From an uncultured Lachnospiraceae bacterium (GTDB taxonomy: Bacteria > Bacillota > Clostridia > Lachnospirales > Lachnospiraceae), in NCBI GenBank assembly GCA_910578885.1, contig CAJTSH010000014.1, forward strand, positions 1-64,000: 64,000 nt of DNA, written 5' to 3'. Under the pieces are notes generated by a model. The model saw nothing but the letters and a program-made list of their open reading frames with translations, was not told the DNA's origin and did not search any database. Positions within the stretch are counted from its first letter, which is position 1, and every line of letters begins with the position of its first letter. This document shows positions 35,265 to 43,250 of the stretch, piece by piece. Position numbers and translations under genes: made by a program.

Positions 35265-36569
35265 ATGAAGAAGAGACAGACATGGTTTGTTGCAATTTTG
35301 GTGATTGCTCTGCTGATTGACAATCAGAGGATTGTCAGGGCAGAAATATTTACAAGTACGTTCTCTTCTTCTGACTACCTGCTCTTTTTTGAACCCGGTT
35401 TACAGCTCAGTGAAGAGAAGAAAGACGAATACAATATTACTTATTACTTGAACGGCGGCAATGAAAATTTGTGGACGTTTCACTCTTATACCGAGGAAGA
35501 TCTTCCCATTAAGCTGCCGATTCCAGAGAAACCGGGATATAACTTTGCAGGCTGGTATACAGAGAGCAGCTACCGGAATAAGATTTCTGTCATAGAGGAC
35601 AGTAAATATGGCGATTTGATTCTGTATGCAAAGTGGACCAGATGTATTGATTCTTCATATAATGTGCAGATGTATTCTTATCAAACTGCTTCAATGGTCA
35701 GCGGCACAGATAAAGAATTGAAGAATTGCAGTTATGGCTTTGTAAATAATATTGAAATACCGGGAATGCCTTCTACCAGAGAGAAGGATTATATGGAGAA
35801 TCTGATTTCCACATATGGGCAATGTCCACAAGGTATTTGCCTGACAGAGGATTATTATCTGATTACGGCATATAGCACAGAGGATGAGGACACTCCGGGA
35901 TGTATGTATGTGTTTGAACGAGATACCGGAGAGTATCTGGTAACGTTTGGAATGAAGAGCCGAAGTCATTTGGGCGGACTTACCTATGATGGTACGAACG
36001 TCTGGATCTGTCATTCGGATTCAAAAGCATTGGAGCGGATTTCTTATCGTTACATTAAGAAGGTTGCAGAATGCAAGCCGAAGGCATTTGTGGATGCGAC
36101 TGGATTGTTTAAGGAATTCCGGGTGACAAACATGCCGTCCTGCGTGGCATCTTATGACGGTAAGATTTGGGTAGCTACACATAATCCTTATTTTAATTCT
36201 ATTATGATCGCTTATGAATACCGGGATGAAAAGCTATTTGCAATAGACTATTACAGAATACCTGAGAAGGTTCAAGGGATTGCTTTTGACGCCAATGGAA
36301 ATATTTATTTAAGTACCTCTTATGGAAGGGAGAAATCTTCTTATCTTAAAGTGTACGATGATGTAGACGCATTAAGTCACGCTCCGAATAAGCCTATGAT
36401 AAAGGTAGAAATGCCGCCCTGTTCAGAAGAGATTTGTATGTCGGACAATAAAGTGTATGTTCTGTTTGAGTCCGCAAGCAGAAAATATTTTGAAGGGACG
36501 GACGGCAGGGGAAGGAGCATTGCTCCGATTGATAAGATTCTGACAGTGGATGTAGAGTCCATTCTATAA
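35265..36569 (+). CDS. Secreted protein: InlB B-repeat plus propeller-like region
   Basis: A 434-residue protein with an N-terminal signal sequence ('WFVAILVIALLIDNQRIVRA'). Residues about 55-125 form a single InlB/Listeria-Bacteroides repeat: 'ITYYLNGG', 'PEKPGYNFAGWYTE' and 'DLILYAKWT'. The remainder (about 190-434) has repeated 'GGLTYDGTNVWICHSD', 'ASYDGKIWVATHNP' and 'GIAFDANGNIYLSTS' strands, suggesting a beta-propeller. It starts 19 bases after the EF-G-like gene with AAGGAGA upstream. A surface or secreted binding role is plausible; there is no catalytic signature. Confidence 0.7.
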   Translation: MKKRQTWFVAILVIALLIDNQRIVRAEIFTSTFSSSDYLLFFEPGLQLSEEKKDEYNITYYLNGGNENLWTFHSYTEEDLPIKLPIPEKPGYNFAGWYTESSYRNKISVIEDSKYGDLILYAKWTRCIDSSYNVQMYSYQTASMVSGTDKELKNCSYGFVNNIEIPGMPSTREKDYMENLISTYGQCPQGICLTEDYYLITAYSTEDEDTPGCMYVFERDTGEYLVTFGMKSRSHLGGLTYDGTNVWICHSDSKALERISYRYIKKVAECKPKAFVDATGLFKEFRVTNMPSCVASYDGKIWVATHNPYFNSIMIAYEYRDEKLFAIDYYRIPEKVQGIAFDANGNIYLSTSYGREKSSYLKVYDDVDALSHAPNKPMIKVEMPPCSEEICMSDNKVYVLFESASRKYFEGTDGRGRSIAPIDKILTVDVESIL

Positions 36570-36573
36570 GGGA

Positions 36574-36607
36574 AGCCGGGATAGAAATATCCCGGTATTT
36601 CTTTGTA
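36574..36607 (+). terminator. Intrinsic terminator after the InlB-repeat gene
   Basis: CCGGGATA (36576-36583) pairs with TATCCCGG (36588-36595), followed by TATTTCTTT. Confidence 0.8.
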
Positions 36608-36642
36608 TCATAGGAAAGATGTTGTTAATATAAAACATTAAC
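36606..36642 (+). promoter_or_regulatory. TATCATAGGAAAG copy and GTTAAT/ATTAAC inverted repeat before the response regulator
   Basis: TATCATAGGAAAG (36606-36618) repeats the motif at 21661. It is followed by GTTAAT (36624-36629) and ATTAAC (36637-36642), a 7-base-spaced inverted repeat that could be an operator for the downstream regulator gene. Confidence 0.45.
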
Positions 36643-36700
36643 TTGAAAAATGGACGAAATGCTGATAGGCTGATAAATAAAAAAACAGGCAGGTTATGGG

Positions 36701-37381
36701 ATGGATACAATCGCAATTGTAGATGATGATGTTTATATTGGAGATATGTTAGAAAAGGTTTTAGTGAAGGATGGATATCAGGTACTTCGGGCATATTCCG
36801 GATCGGAGGCGCTGCTGCTTTTTGAGCATACGAAGCCGGATCTGGTATTGCTCGATTTGATGCTGCCGGGAGTATCTGGCGAGGAAGTGTTAACGAAAAT
36901 TAAGGATATGCAGGTGATTGTTCTGAGCGCTAAGGTAGATGTTCAGGATAAAGTTCAGGTTCTGTTAGGCGGCGCCGCCGATTATCTGACTAAGCCCTTT
37001 GATGTGAAGGAATTGCTGGCAAGAATTATTGTGCAACTGCGCAGGAGAAACCAAAGAGGTTCAGAGGAAACATTAAATGTGGGTAAGTTAACGTTAAATA
37101 TGCTTCTGCCGGAAGTAACTTTAAACCAGACCAGCGTGCGGCTCACAAAGACAGAGTATGCCATTCTAAAGCTTTTGATGTCAAATCCCAGACAGGTCAT
37201 TCCGAAATCCGTTTTATTGGAAAGAATCAGCGAGGATACACCGGACTGCATGGAGAGCTCCCTGAAGGTGCATGTCAGCAATCTAAGGAAAAAGCTGCGG
37301 GAAATCGATGGGAAAGATTATATTGAAGCGGTCTGGGGGATTGGGTTTAAGTTAAGGGAAGATGAAGCTGTTGAGCCATAG
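36701..37381 (+). CDS. OmpR/PhoB-family response regulator
   Basis: A 226-residue regulator. The receiver domain has the D8-D10 acidic cluster ('IVDDD'), phospho-acceptor D52 ('VLLDLMLP') and a conserved Lys in 'YLTKPFD'. The C-terminal winged helix runs from about 130 to 222 ('SLKVHVSNLRKKL'). It heads a cluster with an ABC exporter and a histidine kinase. Four direct repeats with 11-12-base spacing lie between it and the transporter and are the probable binding site. The ribosome site is weak (CAGG). Confidence 0.92.
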   Translation: MDTIAIVDDDVYIGDMLEKVLVKDGYQVLRAYSGSEALLLFEHTKPDLVLLDLMLPGVSGEEVLTKIKDMQVIVLSAKVDVQDKVQVLLGGAADYLTKPFDVKELLARIIVQLRRRNQRGSEETLNVGKLTLNMLLPEVTLNQTSVRLTKTEYAILKLLMSNPRQVIPKSVLLERISEDTPDCMESSLKVHVSNLRKKLREIDGKDYIEAVWGIGFKLREDEAVEP

Positions 37382-37387
37382 CTAAAA

Positions 37388-37445
37388 TCTTTACCAATTC
37401 TTTACGGTTTTCTTTACCGTGCGCTTAACGATGAAGAAGTATGAT
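37388..37445 (+). promoter_or_regulatory. Response-regulator operator and promoter of the ABC exporter genes
   Basis: TCTTTACC (37388), TCTTTACG (37399), TCTTTACC (37411) and GCTTAACG (37423) form four direct repeats at 11-12-base spacing, the geometry of tandem OmpR-type sites. A -10 TATGAT (37440-37445) follows, with no consensus -35 in place (CCGTGC), as expected for an activator-dependent promoter. Confidence 0.75.
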
Positions 37446-37474
37446 AAAAAAAGAAAACGTAAGGAGGTAACAAG

Positions 37475-38389
37475 ATGGAATATGTTTTACAGGCAAATGA
37501 ACTATCCAAGCAATATGGACATTTTAAAGCATTAGATCACTTTTCCATGAAGGTGCCGAAAGGTGCAATTTATGGATTTGTAGGGAAAAACGGAGCGGGA
37601 AAAACAACATTGATTCGTTTGATCTGCGGACTGCAGGAACCGTCGTCCGGCACGTATACCCTATATGGAAGAGCGAATCATGAACGGACACTGGCAGAGT
37701 CCAGACGAAGAATGGGGGCGGTGGTAGAAACTCCGTCCATCTATCTGGATATGACCGCAGAAGAGAATTTGAGACAGCAGTATATGATTTTGGGCTGTCC
37801 GACTTATGATGGAATTAAGGAGCTCTTAGAGTTGGTGGGACTTTCTGATGCCGGAAAAAAGAAGGTGAAAAATTTTTCACTGGGCATGCGTCAGAGGCTT
37901 GGAATTGCGGTTGCTCTGGCTGGAAGTCCGGACTTTCTGGTATTAGACGAGCCGGTAAACGGACTGGATCCGCAAGGAATTATAGAGATACGGGAGCTGA
38001 TTTTAAAGCTGAACAGGGAGCGTGCGATCACAGTGCTGATTTCCAGCCATATTTTAGATGAGTTATCGAGGCTTGCCACGCATTATGGATTCATTGACCA
38101 CGGACATATGGTTCGGGAAATCAGTGCGGCAGAGTTAGAAGCTGCATGTCAGAAATGTATTCGTCTCACTGTATCGGATACAAAGAAATTGACGCATGTA
38201 CTGGATGAATTGAAGTTAAAGTATACGATTATATCAGATACGGAGGCGGATGTGTATGGAAAAATCGGCGTGACGAAGCTTGTGTCAAGGCTTGCCGAGG
38301 AAGGCTGTGAGGTGGAAGCCATGCAGGAGCGGGATGAAAGCCTGGAGAGCTACTATATCCGTCTGGTAGGAGGTGATGATAATGCGTAG
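37475..38389 (+). CDS. ABC transporter ATPase (bacitracin/lantibiotic-resistance type)
   Basis: A 304-residue ATPase. Walker A GKNGAGKT is at 38-45, the signature 'FSLGMRQRL' near 134 and Walker B 'LVLDEPVNGLDP' near 155. The C-terminal 70 residues resemble the BcrA/LanF extension. AAGGAGG precedes the start. It overlaps the permease gene by 8 bases. With the regulator upstream and the kinase downstream it forms a peptide-sensing and export module. Confidence 0.92.
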   Translation: MEYVLQANELSKQYGHFKALDHFSMKVPKGAIYGFVGKNGAGKTTLIRLICGLQEPSSGTYTLYGRANHERTLAESRRRMGAVVETPSIYLDMTAEENLRQQYMILGCPTYDGIKELLELVGLSDAGKKKVKNFSLGMRQRLGIAVALAGSPDFLVLDEPVNGLDPQGIIEIRELILKLNRERAITVLISSHILDELSRLATHYGFIDHGHMVREISAAELEAACQKCIRLTVSDTKKLTHVLDELKLKYTIISDTEADVYGKIGVTKLVSRLAEEGCEVEAMQERDESLESYYIRLVGGDDNA

Positions 38390-39242
38390 GTTATTTGGGG
38401 CAAATTTGGAACGTCTGAAGAAGAATAAGGTATTCTATGCGTGTCTGATTGTATCGGTTTTCTATTGTGTTCTGGTATGTGTAAGTATATGGCGGGATAC
38501 GATAAGATTTGATGTGACAATGAGTGTAGATGATGCTCTTTTTAACTTCATGGTAAGCATCGGGCTGATTATTTCCCTGTTTTGCAGCTTGTTCGTAGGC
38601 ACGGAATATAGTGACGGTACGATTCGGAATAAGATTGTGGTTGGGCATGTGAGATATCAAATTTATCTGTCGTATTTCCTTATCTGTACTTTGATGGGAG
38701 CTGTTTTATATGTATTTTGCCTTTTGGCAGGGTTTGTGCTTGGAATTCCGCTGCTTGGAGGCGTGGAAACAGAGCTGCCTTATCTCTTATGCCTGCTGCT
38801 AGATGCCTTGCTTGTATGCATTGTCTATGGGGCGATTTTTAACCTGATAGCCGTTTTAAGCTCTAACAAGGCGCATACAGCGGTACTCTGTATTCTTGCA
38901 GCATTGGTGTTGATGGTTATAGGGATTTATCTCTATCAGACATTACAGCAGCCGGAAACGATTTCCCAGTTAGTGGGAACGGGCGAAGATATGGAGATTA
39001 GCATTGAAGGAGCCGACGGTATGGACTTTGCGCTGGAAACAGTGAAAAATCCCCATTATGTCAGCGGGCTCCGCAGAGAAATCTATCAGTTCTTTTTAGA
39101 TTTCCTTCCGAGCGGACAGGTGATGCAGATTGGAAGCAGAACGGCTCTGCATCCGTACCTGATGGGCGTATATTCGATGATAATCATTGTTGTTTCAAAT
39201 TTGGCGGGAATGTTTTTCTTTGAGAAAAAAGATATCAAATAG
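38382..39242 (+). CDS. ABC-2 type permease
   Basis: A 286-residue membrane protein with about six membrane segments and a large extracytoplasmic loop between the fourth and last segments (about 195-255). It resembles LanE/BcrB-like permeases. The ATG at 38382 is favoured by AGGAGG at 38368-38373; upstream GTG and ATG codons are too close to it. It partners the ATPase encoded just before. Confidence 0.88.
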   Translation: MRRLFGANLERLKKNKVFYACLIVSVFYCVLVCVSIWRDTIRFDVTMSVDDALFNFMVSIGLIISLFCSLFVGTEYSDGTIRNKIVVGHVRYQIYLSYFLICTLMGAVLYVFCLLAGFVLGIPLLGGVETELPYLLCLLLDALLVCIVYGAIFNLIAVLSSNKAHTAVLCILAALVLMVIGIYLYQTLQQPETISQLVGTGEDMEISIEGADGMDFALETVKNPHYVSGLRREIYQFFLDFLPSGQVMQIGSRTALHPYLMGVYSMIIIVVSNLAGMFFFEKKDIK

Positions 39243-39252
39243 GAGTGTTTGC

Positions 39253-40164
39253 ATGAATGCTATTCTTTGTTTGTTGTGTATTATATCAATTGCAGCGTCT
39301 GTCTGGGCATGGGGAAAAGTATTTCTCTTGCGCCGGGCATTGGAAGAGTTGTGCATTCAGTTTGCGGACAGATTAAAGGAAGATACCAACGTGGGAATTT
39401 CCGTTTCGATGTCAGATAAAAAGTTTCGGCGTTTTGCTGCTTTACTTGACCGTCAGTTAAAGGTCTTGCGGAAGGAGCAGATTCGCTATCGGCAGGGAGA
39501 TAAGGAATTGAAAGCGGCGGTTACGAATATTTCCCATGATTTACGGACGCCTCTGACTGCGATTTGCGGATATCTGGATTTAATGAAGGAAGAGGAAGTT
39601 TCGCAGACAGTAAGAGAATATCTTTTTATCGTGGAGAACCGGGCGTTGGCGCTGAAGGATCTAACGGAAGAACTGTTCCGCTATTCTGTGATTCTGTCTT
39701 CTGAACGCTATGAGGAAAGAGAGACATTATCGTTAAATCTGGCTTTAGAGGAGTGTATTGCCGGATATTACGGAGCATTGAAGGAGGCTGGCATAGATCC
39801 GGTAGTGAAAATATCTGAAACAGCGGTAAAGCGGAATCTGAACCGTCAGGCTGTTTCAAGGATTCTGTCAAATCTTATCAGCAATGCCATTAAGTACAGT
39901 GACGGGGATTTATTTGTAGAATTAAAGAAAGATGGAAGTATCTTATTTCGAAATCGTGCGAAAAAACTGGATGAGGTTCAGGTGGGACATTTGTTTGACC
40001 GTTTTTATACCGTGGAGAGCGGCAGAGACGCTGCCGGACTTGGACTTTCTATTGCAAAGACTTTGGCGGAGGAGATGGGAGGTGCGCTGGAAGCTGTGTA
40101 TAAAAACGGGAGCCTGTATCTAAAGTTGTATTTTTCGGTTGACAAAAGCTCTGTTTGTGATTAA
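39253..40164 (+). CDS. Sensor histidine kinase
   Basis: A 303-residue kinase with one N-terminal membrane segment (about 4-24) and no sizeable extracellular domain, typical of intramembrane-sensing kinases that work with ABC transporters. The phospho-acceptor is H95 in 'NISHDLRTPL', with 'NLISNAIKYS' (N box) and 'GLGLSIAKTL' (G box). AGGAG ten bases before the ATG fixes the start; an in-frame start at 39187 inside the permease is unlikely. Confidence 0.92.
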   Translation: MNAILCLLCIISIAASVWAWGKVFLLRRALEELCIQFADRLKEDTNVGISVSMSDKKFRRFAALLDRQLKVLRKEQIRYRQGDKELKAAVTNISHDLRTPLTAICGYLDLMKEEEVSQTVREYLFIVENRALALKDLTEELFRYSVILSSERYEERETLSLNLALEECIAGYYGALKEAGIDPVVKISETAVKRNLNRQAVSRILSNLISNAIKYSDGDLFVELKKDGSILFRNRAKKLDEVQVGHLFDRFYTVESGRDAAGLGLSIAKTLAEEMGGALEAVYKNGSLYLKLYFSVDKSSVCD

Positions 40165-40167
40165 GAT
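40139..40167 (+). promoter_or_regulatory. Promoter of the leuS T-box leader
   Basis: TTGACA (40139-40144) and TAAGAT (40162-40167), spacer 17, overlapping the end of the kinase gene. Confidence 0.65.
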
Positions 40168-40173
40168 AAGTAA

Positions 40174-40429
40174 GAAGAAATGTTAAAAACGTTGAGAAGG
40201 AATAGTAAGAATCGGAAGTTTTTCAGAGAGCTGCCGGAGGGTGCAAGACAGCAGACGAAGGATTCCCAACTCGCCTTTTAGTTCCGTCTGTGAAGCCGCC
40301 ATGGTGGGTAGCAGATGGCGGGTAATCCCGTTACAGATGTTTAAGAGCCGGAGAATCCGGAAACTGAGTGGTACCGCGGAATGACAGAACTGCCTTTCGT
40401 CTCGGAATATGAGACGGAAGGCTTTTATC
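40174..40429 (+). promoter_or_regulatory. T-box riboswitch controlling leuS
   Basis: The T-box core GTGGTACCGCG lies near 40370. The terminator GCCTTTCGTCTC (40392-40403) pairs with GAGACGGAAGGC (40411-40422), followed by TTTTA. A CTC triplet at 40270-40272 in the specifier region fits leucine and the downstream leuS. Confidence 0.9.
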
Positions 40430-40460
40430 ATATAGGAAAATGGTCCTATATGATAAAAGC
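40421..40460 (+). other. 17-bp perfect hairpin directly after the leuS T-box terminator
   Basis: GCTTTTATCATATAGGA (40421-40437) and its exact complement (40444-40460) flank a six-base loop. The left arm overlaps the terminator's GC pair and T-run and contains the TATCATA motif seen after other terminators. Confidence 0.75.
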
Positions 40461-40509
40461 CCTCCGGGCAGGATTGCACTGCGGCGGAGAGGAATTTTGC
40501 TGCAAAAGC

Positions 40510-40552
40510 AGCCCGCCGTAGGCGGAGAATCTGGCAGAGCCGGATTCTTTCT
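40510..40552 (+). repeat. Double-hairpin repeat, copy 1
   Basis: A 43-base unit made of CCGCC/GGCGG and GAATCTGGC/GCCGGATTC hairpins followed by TTTCT. It matches 49678-49720 at 37 of 43 positions. It lies just upstream of leuS. Confidence 0.75.
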
Positions 40553-40577
40553 TAATTTATATTAAAGGAGTCAGAAT

Positions 40578-42995
40578 ATGAGCAATACTTACAATCCAAA
40601 AGCAATTGAGAAAAAATGGCAGAAGGTATGGGAGGATGAGAAGGCTTTTGCTGTCGGAACAGACTATTCAAAGCCGAAGTTTTACGCCTTAGTGGAGTTC
40701 CCTTATCCTTCCGGCCAAGGTCTTCATGTAGGACATCCAAGGCCGTATACCGCATTGGATATTGTTTCCAGAAAGAGAAGAATGCAGGGCTATAACGTGC
40801 TCTATCCAATGGGATGGGATGCATTCGGGCTTCCGACAGAGAATTATGCAATTAAGAATAAGATTCATCCAAAGATTGTCACGAACAATAATGTGGCAAG
40901 ATTTAAGGAGCAGTTACAGTCCCTCGGATATTCCTTTGACTGGGACAGAGAAATCAACACAACAGACCCGAATTATTATAAATGGACCCAGTGGATTTTC
41001 TTGAAGCTGTTCAAGGCAGGACTTGCGTATAAGAAGGAAATGCCGATTAACTGGTGTACTTCCTGCATGGTTGGACTTGCAAATGAGGAAGTAGTGAACG
41101 GCGTCTGCGAGCGATGCGGCTCTCCCGTTGTCCGTAAGGTGAAAAGCGAGTGGATGTTAAAGATTACAGAATATGCAGATAAGCTGATCGAGGGCTTGAA
41201 TGATGTGGACTATATTGAGCGCGTTAAGGTCTCCCAGAAGAACTGGATCGGTAAGTCTACAGGTGCGGAAGTAGATTTTTCCATTGCCGGCAAGGAGGAT
41301 AAGCTGCGTATCTATACGACAAGATGCGATACCTTGTTCGGTGCGACCTACATGGTATTGTCTCCGGAACATCCTTTGATTGACAAATATAAGGATGAAT
41401 TAAAGAACTGGGATGCCATTGCGGCGTACAGGGAAGAAGCTGCAAAAAAATCAGACTTTGAGCGTGCGGAGCTGGCTAAGGATAAGACCGGCGTCATGTT
41501 AGACGGTTTAAAAGCGGTCAATCCGGTCAACGGCAAAGAGATTCCAATCTGGATTTCCGATTATGTACTGATGTCCTATGGCACGGGTGCGATTATGGCG
41601 GTTCCTGCACATGACGAAAGAGACTGGGAGTTTGCTAAAAAATTTGATTTGCCGATGGTTCAGGTCGTTGCGAAGAACGGAGAAGAGGTTGACATTAACG
41701 AAGCGGCGTTTACGGATGTGGCAACCGGAGTGCTGGTCAACTCTGAATTTTTGAACGGTCTGGAAGTAAAAGACGCCAAGGAAAAGATGATTGAATTCTT
41801 GGAGAAAAAGGGCATTGGAACGGCAAAAACGAATTATAAATTGAGGGACTGGGTATTCTCCCGCCAGCGTTACTGGGGTGAGCCGATTCCAATTGTACAT
41901 TGTGAGAAATGCGGTTTCGTGCCGGTAGATGAGTGCGAGCTTCCGCTGATGCTGCCGGAAGTTGACAGCTACATGCCGACCGATAACGGAGAATCGCCGC
42001 TTGCCGCTATGACAGACTGGGTAAATACTACTTGTCCTTGCTGCGGCGGTCCGGCAAAGCGCGAGACGGATACCATGCCTCAGTGGGCAGGTTCTTCCTG
42101 GTATTTCTTAAGATACTGCGACCCGATGAATGAAGAGGCTCTGGCTAGTCCTGAGGCTTTGAAATACTGGATGCCGGTTGATTGGTACAATGGCGGAATG
42201 GAGCATACGACACTGCACCTCTTATATTCCAGATTCTGGCATAAGTTTCTTTTTGACGAAGGAGTAGTGCCTTGCAAGGAGCCGTACCAGAAGAGAACCT
42301 CTCATGGAATGATTCTCGGTGAGAATGGCGAGAAAATGTCTAAGTCCAGAGGAAATGTCGTAAACCCTGACGATATTGTGCGGGATTACGGTGCGGATAC
42401 GTTAAGGACTTATGAGATGTTCATTGGCGCTTTTGACTTAAGTGCATCATGGTCCGAGGATGGAGTAAAGGGCTGCCGCCGTTTCTTGGAGCGTGTTTGG
42501 AAATTACAGGATATGATGACGGATGAGGAAGCGTATTCCAAAGAACTGGAGACAAAGATGCATCAGACCATCAAGAAGGTGAGCGGTGACTTTGAGGCGA
42601 TGAAGTTCAATACGGCTATTGCCCAGATGATGACGATGGTAAATGAATTTTACCGGGTAGGAAAAGTGACAAGAAAGGAGCTTTCCACCCTGCTCATTCT
42701 GTTAAATCCGGTCGCTCCGCATATGACGGAAGAGATGTGGGAAATCATCGGCGGAAACGGACATATCTATCAGAATAACTGGCCGGAATATGAAGAGGCT
42801 AAGACGATTGAGAATGAAGTGGAAGTAGCGGTTCAGATTAACGGTAAGGTAAAGACTACCATTAAGGTATCGAAGGACATCGCAAAGGAAGATGCGATTG
42901 CACTTGGAAAAGAAGCTTTAGGCGATAAATTGACAGGAAATATTGTAAAAGAAATTTATGTGCCGGGAAGAATTATAAATATTGTTGCGAAATAG
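40578..42995 (+). CDS. leuS: Leucyl-tRNA synthetase
   Basis: An 805-residue class I synthetase. The HIGH motif appears as 'HVGH' in 'PSGQGLHVGHPRPYT' (about 50), and KMSKS in 'GEKMSKSRGN' (about 585). The CP1 editing domain with the 'T-rich' region and 'MAVPAHDERD' lies at about 230-400. The end 'EIYVPGRIINIVAK' is typical. AAAGGAG precedes the ATG. Expression is set by the T-box leader upstream. Confidence 0.97.
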   Translation: MSNTYNPKAIEKKWQKVWEDEKAFAVGTDYSKPKFYALVEFPYPSGQGLHVGHPRPYTALDIVSRKRRMQGYNVLYPMGWDAFGLPTENYAIKNKIHPKIVTNNNVARFKEQLQSLGYSFDWDREINTTDPNYYKWTQWIFLKLFKAGLAYKKEMPINWCTSCMVGLANEEVVNGVCERCGSPVVRKVKSEWMLKITEYADKLIEGLNDVDYIERVKVSQKNWIGKSTGAEVDFSIAGKEDKLRIYTTRCDTLFGATYMVLSPEHPLIDKYKDELKNWDAIAAYREEAAKKSDFERAELAKDKTGVMLDGLKAVNPVNGKEIPIWISDYVLMSYGTGAIMAVPAHDERDWEFAKKFDLPMVQVVAKNGEEVDINEAAFTDVATGVLVNSEFLNGLEVKDAKEKMIEFLEKKGIGTAKTNYKLRDWVFSRQRYWGEPIPIVHCEKCGFVPVDECELPLMLPEVDSYMPTDNGESPLAAMTDWVNTTCPCCGGPAKRETDTMPQWAGSSWYFLRYCDPMNEEALASPEALKYWMPVDWYNGGMEHTTLHLLYSRFWHKFLFDEGVVPCKEPYQKRTSHGMILGENGEKMSKSRGNVVNPDDIVRDYGADTLRTYEMFIGAFDLSASWSEDGVKGCRRFLERVWKLQDMMTDEEAYSKELETKMHQTIKKVSGDFEAMKFNTAIAQMMTMVNEFYRVGKVTRKELSTLLILLNPVAPHMTEEMWEIIGGNGHIYQNNWPEYEEAKTIENEVEVAVQINGKVKTTIKVSKDIAKEDAIALGKEALGDKLTGNIVKEIYVPGRIINIVAK

Positions 42996-43043
42996 TTACT
43001 GCATGGCTTGGCTAGTGATCTAAAAATAGAGAATTTTTCAATG

Positions 43044-43076
43044 AGCCGGATATGATTGCTCCATATCCGGTTTTTG
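43044..43076 (+). terminator. Intrinsic terminator after leuS
   Basis: CCGGATATG (43046-43054) pairs with CATATCCGG (43062-43070), followed by TTTTT. Confidence 0.85.
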
Positions 43077-43250
43077 TTAGAAAGTGTTGATTTGTAAAAG
43101 AAGCAGTTGTGGCAGAAATTGATGCGCTGAATATATTGGTTTTGTCAGAAGTAACAAGAATATAATGTATGAAATAAAACACTCATAAAAAGTTTGAGCT
43201 GTAAGCAGATGATATAAGTAATTTTTACAAAGGAAGGCTGTGGTTGTGAA

